From NCBI GenBank assembly GCA_963744905.1, contig CAVUUV010000006.1, positions 124,001 to 188,000 on the forward strand: a DNA stretch of 64,000 bases. Direction: 5' to 3'. Position numbers and translations under genes: made by a program. Each line of letters begins with the position of its first letter. Within the stretch, counting starts at the first letter, position 1. The notes beneath the pieces are model-generated. The model was not told where the DNA came from, did not search any database, and saw only the letters and a program-made list of their open reading frames with translations. The stretch is from DATFFO01 sp963744905. GTDB lineage: Bacteria; Actinomycetota; Acidimicrobiia; Spongiisociales; ZC4RG35. This document shows positions 8,115 to 16,371 of this stretch, in pieces.

Positions 8115-9731
8115 TCAGCCGGATAGGTCTGGTTCCGGGGGCTTGTCCGCGTACCTGATATCGGGAAGCCGGAGCGAGAGGAGGAATCCCGCCACCACGA
8201 AGACGACCGCTGCCAGGCCCGTCGTCCTGGCAGCGGAGGCGAAGGCATCCGACACTGCCGCCACCACTTTCTCTGACCCCGGTTGCTGGGCGATTACCGG
8301 CAGGGCCTGCCCGGCCGAACCCGAGATCGCCTCCACGATTCCCTGGCGGGCCTGCGGTGGCAAATCGGGTATTGCCGCCAGAGCGTCCTGGGTGCCGGTC
8401 CGCAACCCCGCCGCAAGGACCGTTCCCAGAAGCGCAATCCCCACCGCCGCCCCCACCTGTCGGAAAGTGGACTGCATTCCCGAGGCCTGTCCCGACTCCC
8501 GGGGAGGGATCTCGGCCAGGATGACGCTGGTCAACTGGGCACTGGCCAGACCGACCCCCACCCCGTAAACCGCCAGGCCCGGCACGAAGGCCCAAACGTT
8601 GCGGTCCGGGGCGAGGAGAAGCGCCACCGTGGTGATGGCGATCGCCTCGAGCGCCATGCCGGTGCTCACCACTCTCCGGGGGCCGACCCGGGAGGCGAAT
8701 GCCCCCGCAGTAGGCCCGGCCACGAAGGCCCCGATAGCCAATGCCATCAACAGCAAGCCGGTTCGGAAGGCGGAGAAATCCAGCACGGCCTGCAAGAACA
8801 GCGGCAGGACGAATATCAGGCCGAATTCACCCAGGGCGAGGATCATGGCCGTGGCGTTACCCAGGGTGAAGGATCGGAAGCGGAACAGGAAAAGGTCGAA
8901 CAGCACCGCCTTGTCGGCGGCGCGCCGGCTCCTCTGGGTGACTATGAATGCCCACAGAGCCAGGGCACCCACCACAAAGGTGACCACCGTCGGCGCGATG
9001 GAGTCGAGCGGCCAGCGGAATCCGCCGACGACGAAGGGCTCGGTTGGCTCGAAGAAGCCGAATCGGGGACCTTCGATCAGGGCGAAGACCACGCCGGCCA
9101 TGCCCACGCCCGAGAGGAGCACGCCTCCAATGTCGAACCCCCTCACGCGTTCACCCTCCCGGGTCTCCTTGACCCACAGCAACGTGCCGATCAGGGCCAG
9201 GGCACCTATGGGGACGTTGATGTAGAAGGCCCATCGCCAGGAGTGGGCGGTGGTTAGCCAGCCGCCCAGGAGGGGGCCCACGGCGGCCATCCCCCCGATC
9301 ACCGAGCCCCACACACCGAAGGCGATGCCGCGTTCACGGCCCTGGAAGGTGGCGTTGACCGTCGAGAGGGTGGAGGGGAGGATCACGGCGGCGCCCAGGC
9401 CCTGGAGCAGGCGAGCGAAGATCAGGGTTCCTCCGCCGTCGGCACGGCCCGCCAGCATGCTGGCTCCGGCGAAGACGACCAGACCGATCATGAACAGCCG
9501 GCGACGTCCGTAGATGTCACCGACCTTGCCCAGGGTGATGAGCAGGGCGGCGAAGACGAGCGAGTAGATCGAGTTGACCCACTCGGCGTCGGACAAACCC
9601 AACCCGAAGTCCCGGATGATGGAGGGGAGGGCGACGTTGACGATGGTGGCGTCGACGATGATCATCGAGACGCCCAGGCTCAGCACGGCCAGTCCCAGCC
9701 AGCGCGTCCGTTCGGTAACCCGCATCGTCAC
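8115..9731 (-). CDS. MFS transporter, DHA2 family (14-TM drug:H+ antiporter type)
   Basis: A 538-residue integral membrane protein whose length and hydrophobic pattern fit the 14-helix DHA2 group (EmrB/QacA-like). Recognisable signatures are LSLGVSMIIVDATIVNVALP in the first helix, ARLLQGLGAAVILPSTLS (motif B/C region) and GKVGDIYGRRRLFMIGL (motif A). The C-terminal region contains a long extracytoplasmic segment rich in Ala, Gln and Pro before the last helix, as in many actinobacterial members. It probably exports hydrophobic compounds by proton antiport. It is divergent from the alpha/beta hydrolase gene, 72 bp away. Confidence 0.93.
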   Translation of the reverse strand: MTMRVTERTRWLGLAVLSLGVSMIIVDATIVNVALPSIIRDFGLGLSDAEWVNSIYSLVFAALLITLGKVGDIYGRRRLFMIGLVVFAGASMLAGRADGGGTLIFARLLQGLGAAVILPSTLSTVNATFQGRERGIAFGVWGSVIGGMAAVGPLLGGWLTTAHSWRWAFYINVPIGALALIGTLLWVKETREGERVRGFDIGGVLLSGVGMAGVVFALIEGPRFGFFEPTEPFVVGGFRWPLDSIAPTVVTFVVGALALWAFIVTQRSRRAADKAVLFDLFLFRFRSFTLGNATAMILALGEFGLIFVLPLFLQAVLDFSAFRTGLLLMALAIGAFVAGPTAGAFASRVGPRRVVSTGMALEAIAITTVALLLAPDRNVWAFVPGLAVYGVGVGLASAQLTSVILAEIPPRESGQASGMQSTFRQVGAAVGIALLGTVLAAGLRTGTQDALAAIPDLPPQARQGIVEAISGSAGQALPVIAQQPGSEKVVAAVSDAFASAARTTGLAAVVFVVAGFLLSLRLPDIRYADKPPEPDLSG

Positions 9732-9803
9732 CTCTTTCCTGACACAGCGTCGACAAGACGCTAGCCGACCTCCGGTCCTGTCGGGTTCACCTATCGTTCG
9801 ACC

Positions 9804-10589
9804 ATGGATCTAGAGGTCCTGGAACACCATCCCGACCATCGCTCCCCCCACCCACCCCTCATGTTCGTTCACGGTTTCTGGCAAGCAGCTTGGTGCTGGG
9901 ATGAGCACGTGATGGGGGCCATGGCAGCACTTGGCTACGACTGCTACGCGGTGAGCTTGAGAGGCCACGGTGGTAGCGAAGGCAGGATCCGGGGCGGCTC
10001 CATCGACGACTACGTCGCCGACGTGGCGTCGATCGCCGCGACGCTCGAGCGAGAGCCGGTGGTGATCGGACACTCGATGGGAGGTTTCACCACCCAGCAC
10101 TACCTGGCCAGGGGGCTCCCGGCCGCGGCCGGTATCCTCGTCTCCTCGGTGCCCGGCCGCGGAGCCTGGAGAGCTGCACTCAAGGCGGCCCGGAACCATC
10201 CCGTCGTCTTCGCCCGGATCAACGCCACCCTCAACGTCGGTCCCCTGGTGGAGACGCCCGAACGGGCCCACGAGTATCTATTCGCCCCCTCGGTTCCTCA
10301 CTCGGTGGTGGAGCGCTACTCGGCCAGACTGCAGGATGCCTCATTCAGGGCCTTCCTGGATCTGCTCCTGAAAACGCCCGACCTCTCCGAAGGTGGCAGC
10401 CCCCACTCTGGTCATCGGTGGCGACGAGGACGCCTTCTTCGACATCGACGAATGACAGGACACGGCAACCGGGCTGGGGCCGACCTGGTCGTCATCCCGG
10501 GAGCCGGACACGAGATCATGCTCGAGGAGGCCTGGACCCGTTTGGTCGACCACTTCGATGGGTTCGTCTCGGGCCCGACTGAGGTCTAG
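9804..10589 (+). CDS. Alpha/beta hydrolase with internal compensated frameshift
   Basis: The 261-codon frame has the hallmarks of an alpha/beta hydrolase: oxyanion region MFVHGFWQAAWCWDEH, nucleophile elbow GHSMGG at about 90-95 and catalytic-His region VIPGAGHEIMLEE near the end. Between about 10390 and 10470 the frame encodes a non-family stretch rich in Gly, His and Arg. The neighbouring frame encodes the expected strand with the acid (APTLVIGGDEDAFFDIDE). So a +1 near 10393 and a second indel near 10460 cancel out, leaving an open frame that lacks the catalytic acid. The shifted segment also contains one in-frame TGA. The TAG stop lies inside the left end of the repeat element that follows, so the original 3' end may have been altered by insertion. 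Confidence 0.75.
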   Translation: MDLEVLEHHPDHRSPHPPLMFVHGFWQAAWCWDEHVMGAMAALGYDCYAVSLRGHGGSEGRIRGGSIDDYVADVASIAATLEREPVVIGHSMGGFTTQHYLARGLPAAAGILVSSVPGRGAWRAALKAARNHPVVFARINATLNVGPLVETPERAHEYLFAPSVPHSVVERYSARLQDASFRAFLDLLLKTPDLSEGGSPHSGHRWRRGRLLRHRRMTGHGNRAGADLVVIPGAGHEIMLEEAWTRLVDHFDGFVSGPTEV

Positions 10590-10756
10590 GAGCCTGTTGG
10601 ATGATGCCGTTGCTCGGATTGGCGGCAAGGCGCGCCAGCCGCAAGGCCGAGGTTTCGCCACTCCTTGTGCCGGAATGGCGGGGCCGAGAACGCAGTGGGG
10701 AGGTGGTGATGCATGTCGTCAAGATGGGTGACATGCATTGTTCAACGGGCTCCGAG
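10586..10756. mobile_element. MITE-like repeat element, copy 1
   Basis: This 171-bp segment is repeated almost identically at 45625-45792. Its ends form imperfect inverted repeats: left CTAGGAGCCTGTTGGA, right TTCAACGGGCTCCGAG. It encodes no transposase. An internal inverted repeat (ATGCATGTC at 10709 and GACATGCAT ending at 10738) is present. Differences from copy 2 are two substitutions, a 4-bp and a 1-bp indel, and the outermost right-end bases. The structure is that of a small non-autonomous transposable element, probably mobilised by a transposase elsewhere in the genome. It supplies the stop codon of the hydrolase gene. Confidence 0.82.
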
Positions 10757-10857
10757 TGCTGCGTTGCACGTCCCGATTTCTGGACTGGCGAGCGACGCGA
10801 ACCCGGGAGGGATGTCCCGAAGACGCGGCTGGCACAACAGACGCGCCCTTCGTCCTA

Positions 10858-12082
10858 TTAAGAACTACCCGGGAGAAGGCTACGAAGCACGAACGCCGCC
10901 ACCACCTGCGTGACGATCACCACGCCCACGAGCAGCTGGAACCGAACGGTCGTAGAGGAATCCGAGCACGACCCCGCCTCCGAGCAGAGCCATCCCGTAG
11001 GCGGTGTTGAAAACCCCGTATGCGGTGGCGCGGCGCCCGGAAGCCGACAGGTCGGCGACGGCGGCACGAAGGGTCGACTCCTGGATTCCCATGACCGCCC
11101 CCCACACGGCCACCGCCGACCAAACCAGCCATACCGTCGATGAGAAGGCCAGGGCAGTCAGGGCGGACAAGCCCGGCAAGAGCAGCAGGACTCGAAGCCC
11201 ACGGCGATCGTAGGCACGTCCCGACAGCAGGGCCGAGCCGGCATCGACCGCCATGGCCAGAGCAAACATCAGGGGTACTACGGGGTCCCCGACAAGGGAA
11301 CGGTCGGTGACGTGGAAGGCGATGAGCGGGAAGGGGGCGAATCCGAGTGCCGACAGGAACACGAACCCGAAGTAGGTCCTGGCCCGAAGATCGGCTCTGT
11401 CCTCGTTCTCCGCAACGGATGAGGAGTTGGCACCTGCGATGTCGGAGGTCTGATCCCCGGCCACCCGCCGGGCCAGTCCCAGCGAAAGCAGTGCAAGTGC
11501 CCCGGGGACCGCCAGCACGGTGAAACCGAGGCGGTAGTCCCCCTGGCGCAGGGCGAGTACCCCGGCCAGTAACAGTGGCCCGACCACGGCGCCGGTCTGA
11601 TCGAGAGCTTCGTGGATGCCGAACCCCCAGCCTCTCCCCAACGGCGCCGCCACCTCCGAGAGGAGTGCGTCGCGGGCGGGCGAGCGAACCGCCTTGCCCA
11701 GTCGCTCGGCCACGACCAATGCCAGCGCCAGATCGACACGTCCCACCCACCCCAGAAGAGGGACGGCGATCACGGTGAGCCCGTAACCGACAAAGGTCAT
11801 CGCCCAGTATCCCCGGGTGCGGTCGGCCACGACACCCGTCACCCAGCGCAGGGCGTAGCCGACGAACTCTCCCGCCCCCGACACGAGGCCGACCACCGCC
11901 GCCGAGGCTCCGAGGGTCGCCAGGTAGGGGCCGAGGACGCTGCGCGCTCCCTCGTAGACGATGTCGGCCAGGAGACTGACCACCCCGAAGGTGACCACCG
12001 CCGCCATCGCCTGCCGCCGTAACCCAGGGCCGAGCGTCGAGTCTCCGCCCGACCTGCTCGAACCCTCTCCGGGCTCTTTCAT
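10858..12082 (-). CDS. MFS transporter (12-TM), frameshift near the C-terminus
   Basis: A major facilitator protein of about 407 residues. N-terminal helix VVTFGVVSLLADIVYEGARS, motif A-like VTGVVADRTRGYW and the second-half pattern LLSGRAYDRRGLRVLLLLPG support the family. An extra base near 10939 (coding strand GTTCCAG) puts the last helix into another frame. Read through, it gives LLVGVVIVTQVVAAFVLRSL and a TAA at 10858. Unrepaired, the protein ends in an unrelated Arg/Gly-rich tail at 10880. The ATG at 12082 overlaps the stop of the PfkB kinase gene (ATGA), so the transporter and kinase are coupled and the transporter may import the kinase substrate. Substrate unknown. Confidence 0.87.
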
Positions 12083-13014
12083 GGCCGGCCGGGGTCTCCG
12101 AGAGCTTCCTGAACCTCGGCGAAGGTGGGTAATGCGAGACCAGATCGGCTCACCGAGAGCGCACTGGCGGCGTTGGCGAACCTGGCCGCTTCCGCCCAGT
12201 CCTCTCCCCCGGCCCTGGCAACAACCAGACCGGCCATGAACACGTCGCCCGCCCCGGTCTCATCCAGCGCCTCGACCGCGATGGTGGGGATCATCTCCGC
12301 TCCCTCTCCGCCGGCCAGCAGCGTTCCGTCGGTTCCCAGCTTGACCAGGACCCTCCGCACTCCGAGGGCCAGGAGGTCGGCGGCGGCCATCCGGGCCATG
12401 GGCTCGGTGCTGACCTCCCTCCCGGTCAGGCCACCCGCCTCGGTGGCGTCGGGAGTGATCGCTTCGGCGCCGGCCAGCATCTGTTGAGTGACGGCCTGGG
12501 GAGGACTGGGGTCGAGGAACAGCGGGACGCCCGACTCCCCGCACCATGAAGTCAGCGCCGACAGGACCACCGGGGGGATCTCCGCCTGGGTGACTACGGC
12601 GTCACATCGTGCGAGGGTGTCGAGAGCCGGTTCAACGTGCTCCCACTCGAGGCCGTCGTTGGCCCCGGGCACCAGCACCCTGGTGACATGATGGCCTTCG
12701 ACCAGATCGATGACCACGAACCCCGTCCTCTGGTCCGGCGTCTGCACCACGAAGGAGGTATCGACGCCGTCATCGGCGACCTCCGCCAGGCACATCCGAC
12801 CGAACTCGTCTTGACCGATCCGCCCGACCAGGATCGCCGAAGCCCCCAACCGCGCCACGGCACGGGCCTGGTTGGCCCCCTTCCCGCCCGGCTCCACCAG
12901 ATAGTCCTTGGCGGTGAGAAGCCCGGGACGACCATCCATTCCCGCCCCGAAGAGGTGGATGTCCATATTCAGCCCTCCGATCACACCGATTCGAGCATGG
13001 GGGGCAGACATCAT
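12079..13014 (-). CDS. PfkB-family carbohydrate kinase (ribokinase-like)
   Basis: A 311-residue sugar or nucleoside kinase. The PfkB signature 1 region is VEPGGKGANQARAVARLGA at about 41-59. Signature 2 with the catalytic base is DETGAGDVFMAGLV at about 251-264. The N-terminus GVIGGLNMDIHLFG and VGRIGQDEFGRM are typical of ribokinases. The 4-bp overlap with the MFS gene downstream suggests uptake followed by phosphorylation of the same compound, possibly ribose, a nucleoside or a related sugar; this is inference from context. It is divergent from the small cupin gene at 13128. Confidence 0.92.
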   Translation of the reverse strand: MMSAPHARIGVIGGLNMDIHLFGAGMDGRPGLLTAKDYLVEPGGKGANQARAVARLGASAILVGRIGQDEFGRMCLAEVADDGVDTSFVVQTPDQRTGFVVIDLVEGHHVTRVLVPGANDGLEWEHVEPALDTLARCDAVVTQAEIPPVVLSALTSWCGESGVPLFLDPSPPQAVTQQMLAGAEAITPDATEAGGLTGREVSTEPMARMAAADLLALGVRRVLVKLGTDGTLLAGGEGAEMIPTIAVEALDETGAGDVFMAGLVVARAGGEDWAEAARFANAASALSVSRSGLALPTFAEVQEALGDPGRP

Positions 13015-13127
13015 CCTGAGGAGAGATTATTCGCTCCGGGGACAGGGGACTTCGACAGGAGGAATTCCACGCACACATAGATCTCGAGCCGCGTTTTAGG
13101 ATCGAGCCAGGCAACCAGGAGGTCCAA

Positions 13128-13511
13128 ATGGCTGACATAGAGGTCATTCATGCCGCAGACAGGGAGGTAGCCGCCGCAGATGCCACCTCCGGCATGGTGC
13201 GGGAACAGGCCGTTTCCGAAGACGGAATATGGATGGGTCTGGTGCGGGCTGCCGCTCAGAAGCCTTCCGGCTGGCACCATCACGGTGACTACGACACGTA
13301 TTTCTATGTCGAGGGAGGGACGATTCGGATGGAGTTCGGTACCGACGGCTCAAAGGCGATCGAGGCCGGACCGGGCGATTTCGTGCACGTGCCGAAGAGA
13401 GTCGTCCACCGAGAGGTGAACTCAGCCGACCATGAGGGGGCCATCATCCTGGTGCGGGTGGGCAGCGGCCCTCCCGTAGTCAACGTCGACGGGCCCGACC
13501 CGTCGAGCTAG
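13128..13511 (+). CDS. Small single-domain cupin protein
   Basis: A 127-residue cupin with both conserved motifs: GWHHHGDYDTYFYVEGGTIRMEFG at about 47-70 and PGDFVHVPKRVVHREVN at about 84-100, keeping three His and a Glu suitable for a metal. Proteins of this size range from dioxygenases to isomerases and sensors, so no reaction is assigned. It starts at ATG 13128 with AGGAGG upstream (good spacing). It stands alone between a divergent kinase gene and the convergent vapBC remnant. Confidence 0.88.
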   Translation: MADIEVIHAADREVAAADATSGMVREQAVSEDGIWMGLVRAAAQKPSGWHHHGDYDTYFYVEGGTIRMEFGTDGSKAIEAGPGDFVHVPKRVVHREVNSADHEGAIILVRVGSGPPVVNVDGPDPSS

Positions 13512-13519
13512 GGGATCCC

Positions 13520-13702
13520 TCAGCTCGGCGGAGGCCCCCGGGGCACCCGATCGAAACGAGCGAAGTCGACATCGTAGGAAACGATGGCGCGGCGGTGCTC
13601 GATCGCCAGCGCCGCCAGATGGGCGTCGTTGACCAGGTTGCCGCCTGCCCCTACATCCTCGAGCAGCCCTCGAACGATCCGAGTGTGATCCGGCGTCGGT
13701 TC
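13520..13702 (-). pseudogene. VapC-type PIN-domain toxin, C-terminal fragment only
   Basis: One minus-strand frame encodes the last 60 or so residues of a PIN-domain ribonuclease: PTPDHTRIVRGLLEDVG, then NLVNDAHLAALAIEHRRAIV, SYDVDFARFDRV, ending at TGA 13520-13522. The conserved Asp residues of the C-terminal half (NDAH and SYDVDF) are present. The N-terminal half with the first catalytic Asp is missing, because the preceding sequence is the C-terminus of the antitoxin gene in another frame. The toxin has therefore lost about 70 residues by an internal deletion and cannot be active. Confidence 0.72.
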
Positions 13703-13887
13703 ACGACGGAGTCACCCATCGAGGCCGTTTCCGTCCGAAACGGTGATCGGGCGGCCGAATCCGAAACCCCGGTGCGGATGGCATCGTCGAGAGCTTCCTT
13801 GACCGACACACCCCCCACCCCGCGCTCCCTCATCCGACGCTGGATTATCTGCTCCGTGTCGGGATCGAGCGTGACCGTTGTGCGCAT
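13651..13887 (-). CDS. VapB-type ribbon-helix-helix antitoxin, C-terminus altered by deletion
   Basis: Starts MRTTVTLDPDTEQIIQRRMRERG and continues VSVKEALDDAIRTGVSDS, the pattern of VapB antitoxins whose first strand contacts DNA. The ATG at 13887 fits the family start better than the longer open frame. After MGDSVVNRRR the frame runs into sequence that, in a different frame, encodes the middle of VapC. A deletion has therefore joined the two genes and given the antitoxin an unrelated tail ending at TAG 13651. The DNA-binding part may still work as an orphan regulator. Confidence 0.75.
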   Translation of the reverse strand: MRTTVTLDPDTEQIIQRRMRERGVGGVSVKEALDDAIRTGVSDSAARSPFRTETASMGDSVVNRRRITLGSFEGCSRM

Positions 13888-13894
13888 GGTCGCA

Positions 13895-15070
13895 TCATGC
13901 GATGTGATGCCTTGATGCAAGGACCCGGGACAGCCGGATGGCGAAATCACCCAGCCACACCGCCAGCGCCCCGAGAACCACGGGGCCCAAGTCCAGGATC
14001 AAGGCCACTCCCGCCAGATTGGCGGCTATCAGCGGAAGCCACCCATGGGCGGTCATGACGCGCAGATGGGTGGTCAACGGCGCACCTTTGAGGACAGGGA
14101 TCAGATAGGAGAGGGAGCCGGCCAGGATCTGGCCGACACCCGCCAGCACCGCCATGCCCGTCCACCCGCCCACCGGGGCCAGGGACCGCCCGGCTATCAG
14201 GGTCGCTCCGTCGACCAACGCCCAGACGATCAACCAGCCCGTTCCGGCCACGACCTGAACGAATGCCAGCTCCCGGCGCCCTCTTTCCCGGAGTCGCACC
14301 AGGATGCCGCCCAGCATCACGAGGCCCGAGACCGCGACCGCAACGGTTCCCGACCCGACCGCCCGACCGCCGAACACCAGCCCTGTCGCCATCGCCACGG
14401 CTCCTCCCACCGAGAGCCACCAGGCCAGCCTCGCTTCGCTCCCGCTCACGGCCCGGTGGTGGGCAACGGTGGGAAGAAACGTGGGAAGGGTCCCGATGAT
14501 GGTCAACCCGACCAACCCGACCAGGTTCAGGTGGCTGTGGACCAGACGCAGATCGGCGTAGTGGCCGCCCGCACTTCCCGAACCCAGAATCGCTCCCAGA
14601 CTGACCCCCACGATCCCACAGGCGATGGCCGCCAGGTAGAACCGTGCCGAGAGGTCGAAGCGGCGAAGCAGGCTCCTTCGCACGGCTCCGGTAATGGAGC
14701 GGGCCAGGAGGACCAGGCCCATGACGACGCCCGCTGCGCCCACCCAGACCAGGGGCGCGATGTCAGCCGTGACCCCTACCAGCACCAGGCCGACGCCGAC
14801 CGCAAGAGCCCACCTCTGAAGGGCGCTGGACACGGCCCCCGGCGGGGTGGCGGCCGCCCACGTGATGGTGAACATCTGGCTCGCACCGGAAATGGCGAGC
14901 AGGACGGCGCCGGCCAGGAACGCATGCAGGGGACCCCACCATGATCCGTCCCCTACCAGGGTCACGACCGCCCATACCACGGCCACAACGGCAAATACGA
15001 GACCCAGCCGAAAGGCGCGCCGGGCCAGGGCGTGGGAGGCAACGACGCGGTGACCCCGGTCCGGGTTCAC
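13895..15070 (-). CDS. Polytopic membrane protein with heme-copper/NnrS-like histidine motifs
   Basis: A 391-residue protein with about eleven or twelve predicted membrane helices. Histidines sit within helices in a pattern reminiscent of NnrS and heme-copper oxidase subunit I relatives: GPLHAFLAGAVLLA, RLVHSHLNLVGLVGLTIIG, LPTVAHHRAVSG and MTAHGWLPLIAANLAG. Such proteins may bind heme or copper and take part in nitrogen-oxide or copper physiology. Translation starts at GTG 15070, overlapping the HPP gene stop (GTGA), so it is the last gene of the molybdoenzyme operon. The specific role is not established. Confidence 0.72.
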   Translation of the reverse strand: MNPDRGHRVVASHALARRAFRLGLVFAVVAVVWAVVTLVGDGSWWGPLHAFLAGAVLLAISGASQMFTITWAAATPPGAVSSALQRWALAVGVGLVLVGVTADIAPLVWVGAAGVVMGLVLLARSITGAVRRSLLRRFDLSARFYLAAIACGIVGVSLGAILGSGSAGGHYADLRLVHSHLNLVGLVGLTIIGTLPTFLPTVAHHRAVSGSEARLAWWLSVGGAVAMATGLVFGGRAVGSGTVAVAVSGLVMLGGILVRLRERGRRELAFVQVVAGTGWLIVWALVDGATLIAGRSLAPVGGWTGMAVLAGVGQILAGSLSYLIPVLKGAPLTTHLRVMTAHGWLPLIAANLAGVALILDLGPVVLGALAVWLGDFAIRLSRVLASRHHIA

Positions 15071-15678
15071 TTACCGGGCGCCCAGAGCGGATAGTCGATG
15101 CCGGCCAGGCGATTGATCACGAAACCCTGCACGGTGAGGAGCACGACGGCCAGCATCAGCACCGCCAGATCGACGGGTGTGCGCATGATCCCCAACGAGA
15201 CGATCAAGGTCGTTGCCCCGGCGGGAGGGTGGGGAACCCGCAGCCACACCATCAACCCCGACGTGAGGCCCAGAGACAGAGCCGCGGCCGCCACCCTGGG
15301 CCCGGTCACGGAGGTGGCTAGAGCGGGCGCAGCCTCGGTGAGACCGAACAGCACCAAGGACAGATAGCCGGCACCGGCACCGATGGCATGCCCGAAGATG
15401 GTATTGCGGGGTGAGGCCGAAGCACCAGTAGGCGTGTAGAAGAACAGGAAGGCGGTGGGGCCCAGCGAAGGGAAGATGAAAGCGCTCCCGGTCACGAACG
15501 CCGCCGCCGACATCACCGCGATGGAGATGAATCCGTTGATGAGGGCGAAGGAACCCATGACCGACGTCGACGAGTGATTGCGGACCAGTGCCGGGATTCG
15601 GAACCGCCGGGCCAACCCGTCGACGATGGCATACATCTGGCCCCCGATGGGGCCCTTGGGCAACCCCGGGTCAGTCAC
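15067..15678 (-). CDS. HPP-family integral membrane protein (candidate nitrite transporter)
   Basis: About 203 residues with four to five membrane helices and HPP-family features: FPSLGPTAFLFFYTP, GASASPRNTIFGHAIGAGAG and WLRVPHPPAGATTLIV (the HPP-containing signature). Plant chloroplast members have been linked to nitrite transport. The start could be GTG 15678, overlapping the preceding stop, or ATG 15636; both give a complete domain. It is embedded in the overlapping molybdoenzyme operon, which supports a role in moving a nitrogen oxyanion or in quinone-linked chemistry. The transport substrate is inferred from family and context only. Confidence 0.82.
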   Translation of the reverse strand: MTDPGLPKGPIGGQMYAIVDGLARRFRIPALVRNHSSTSVMGSFALINGFISIAVMSAAAFVTGSAFIFPSLGPTAFLFFYTPTGASASPRNTIFGHAIGAGAGYLSLVLFGLTEAAPALATSVTGPRVAAAALSLGLTSGLMVWLRVPHPPAGATTLIVSLGIMRTPVDLAVLMLAVVLLTVQGFVINRLAGIDYPLWAPGK

Positions 15679-15874
15679 GGGGGAGATACCGGTAGAAGAG
15701 AACAGCCCCCACTGCCAGAACAGCGGATACGCCGGTCGCCGCCCACGAAAGACCAGGGTCGTAGGCCAGCAATCCCTCCACTGCCACCGACAGCAAGAAC
15801 AGCTGCAGACCGACCAGCACCAGCACATAGACCAGCACCGCGGTGCTGAGCTGACGTGATTCGCTCCCTCTCAT
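15671..15874 (-). CDS. Small two-helix membrane protein of the molybdoenzyme operon
   Basis: A 67-residue protein, MRGSESRQLSTAVLVYVLVL onward, with two hydrophobic helices (about 11-33 and 43-62) and ending FYRYLPRD. The ATG at 15874 overlaps the Rieske gene stop (ATGA), and its own stop overlaps the HPP start. Small membrane proteins of this type accompany Rieske/molybdoenzyme clusters and may be assembly or anchor subunits. No enzymatic motif is visible. Confidence 0.75.
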   Translation of the reverse strand: MRGSESRQLSTAVLVYVLVLVGLQLFLLSVAVEGLLAYDPGLSWAATGVSAVLAVGAVLFYRYLPRD

Positions 15875-16371
15875 GATGGCTCGACGCCGGTCGCCCATAT
15901 CGTCGCGCCCCTTATCTCCACGTCGATTCGACCCAGGGGACGTTCCGGCGGACCGGACACAGGCGCTCCGGTCGTGTCGAACACCCCCTCGTGACAGGGG
16001 CACTCCAGATGCCCGTCTTTCGGTGCCCAGTAGACGACGCAACCGAGATGGGTGCATTTCTGACTGAACCCCACCAAGGTCTCGGGATCGAGCCGCAACA
16101 GGATGGCGGGGTCGTGTTCGGTGGGATAGGAGAAAAGGAAGCTGGAACCGATGGCCACTTCGTCCAGGGCGACGATGGGAGTGGGCGTCCCCGTGTTGAC
16201 CGATCGCAGCGACGCCCACAGGCTCACCAGTCCCCCACCTCCCGCCACCGCCACCGATGCCGCCACCAGGTAGCGGGTGAATTCCCGACGGGTGACACCG
16301 TCCTCACCCGCCGCCGTATAGGGGAAGTCACGTCGCCAGATGGGCGGGCCGGTCTCGCCTTCCCGGCTCAT
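15871..16371 (-). CDS. Rieske [2Fe-2S] protein with twin-arginine signal-anchor
   Basis: A 166-residue iron-sulfur protein. The cluster ligands are in CTHLGC at about 106-111 and CPCHEG at about 124-129, giving the required two Cys and two His. The N-terminus has a twin-arginine motif (TRREFTRYLV, about 27-36) followed by a hydrophobic anchor, so the folded Rieske domain should face outside the membrane, as in quinol:cytochrome c oxidoreductases. It lies directly after the 4Fe-4S subunit gene with an ATGA overlap. It probably replaces or supplements a cytochrome in passing quinol electrons in this complex. Confidence 0.93.
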   Translation of the reverse strand: MSREGETGPPIWRRDFPYTAAGEDGVTRREFTRYLVAASVAVAGGGGLVSLWASLRSVNTGTPTPIVALDEVAIGSSFLFSYPTEHDPAILLRLDPETLVGFSQKCTHLGCVVYWAPKDGHLECPCHEGVFDTTGAPVSGPPERPLGRIDVEIRGATIWATGVEPS

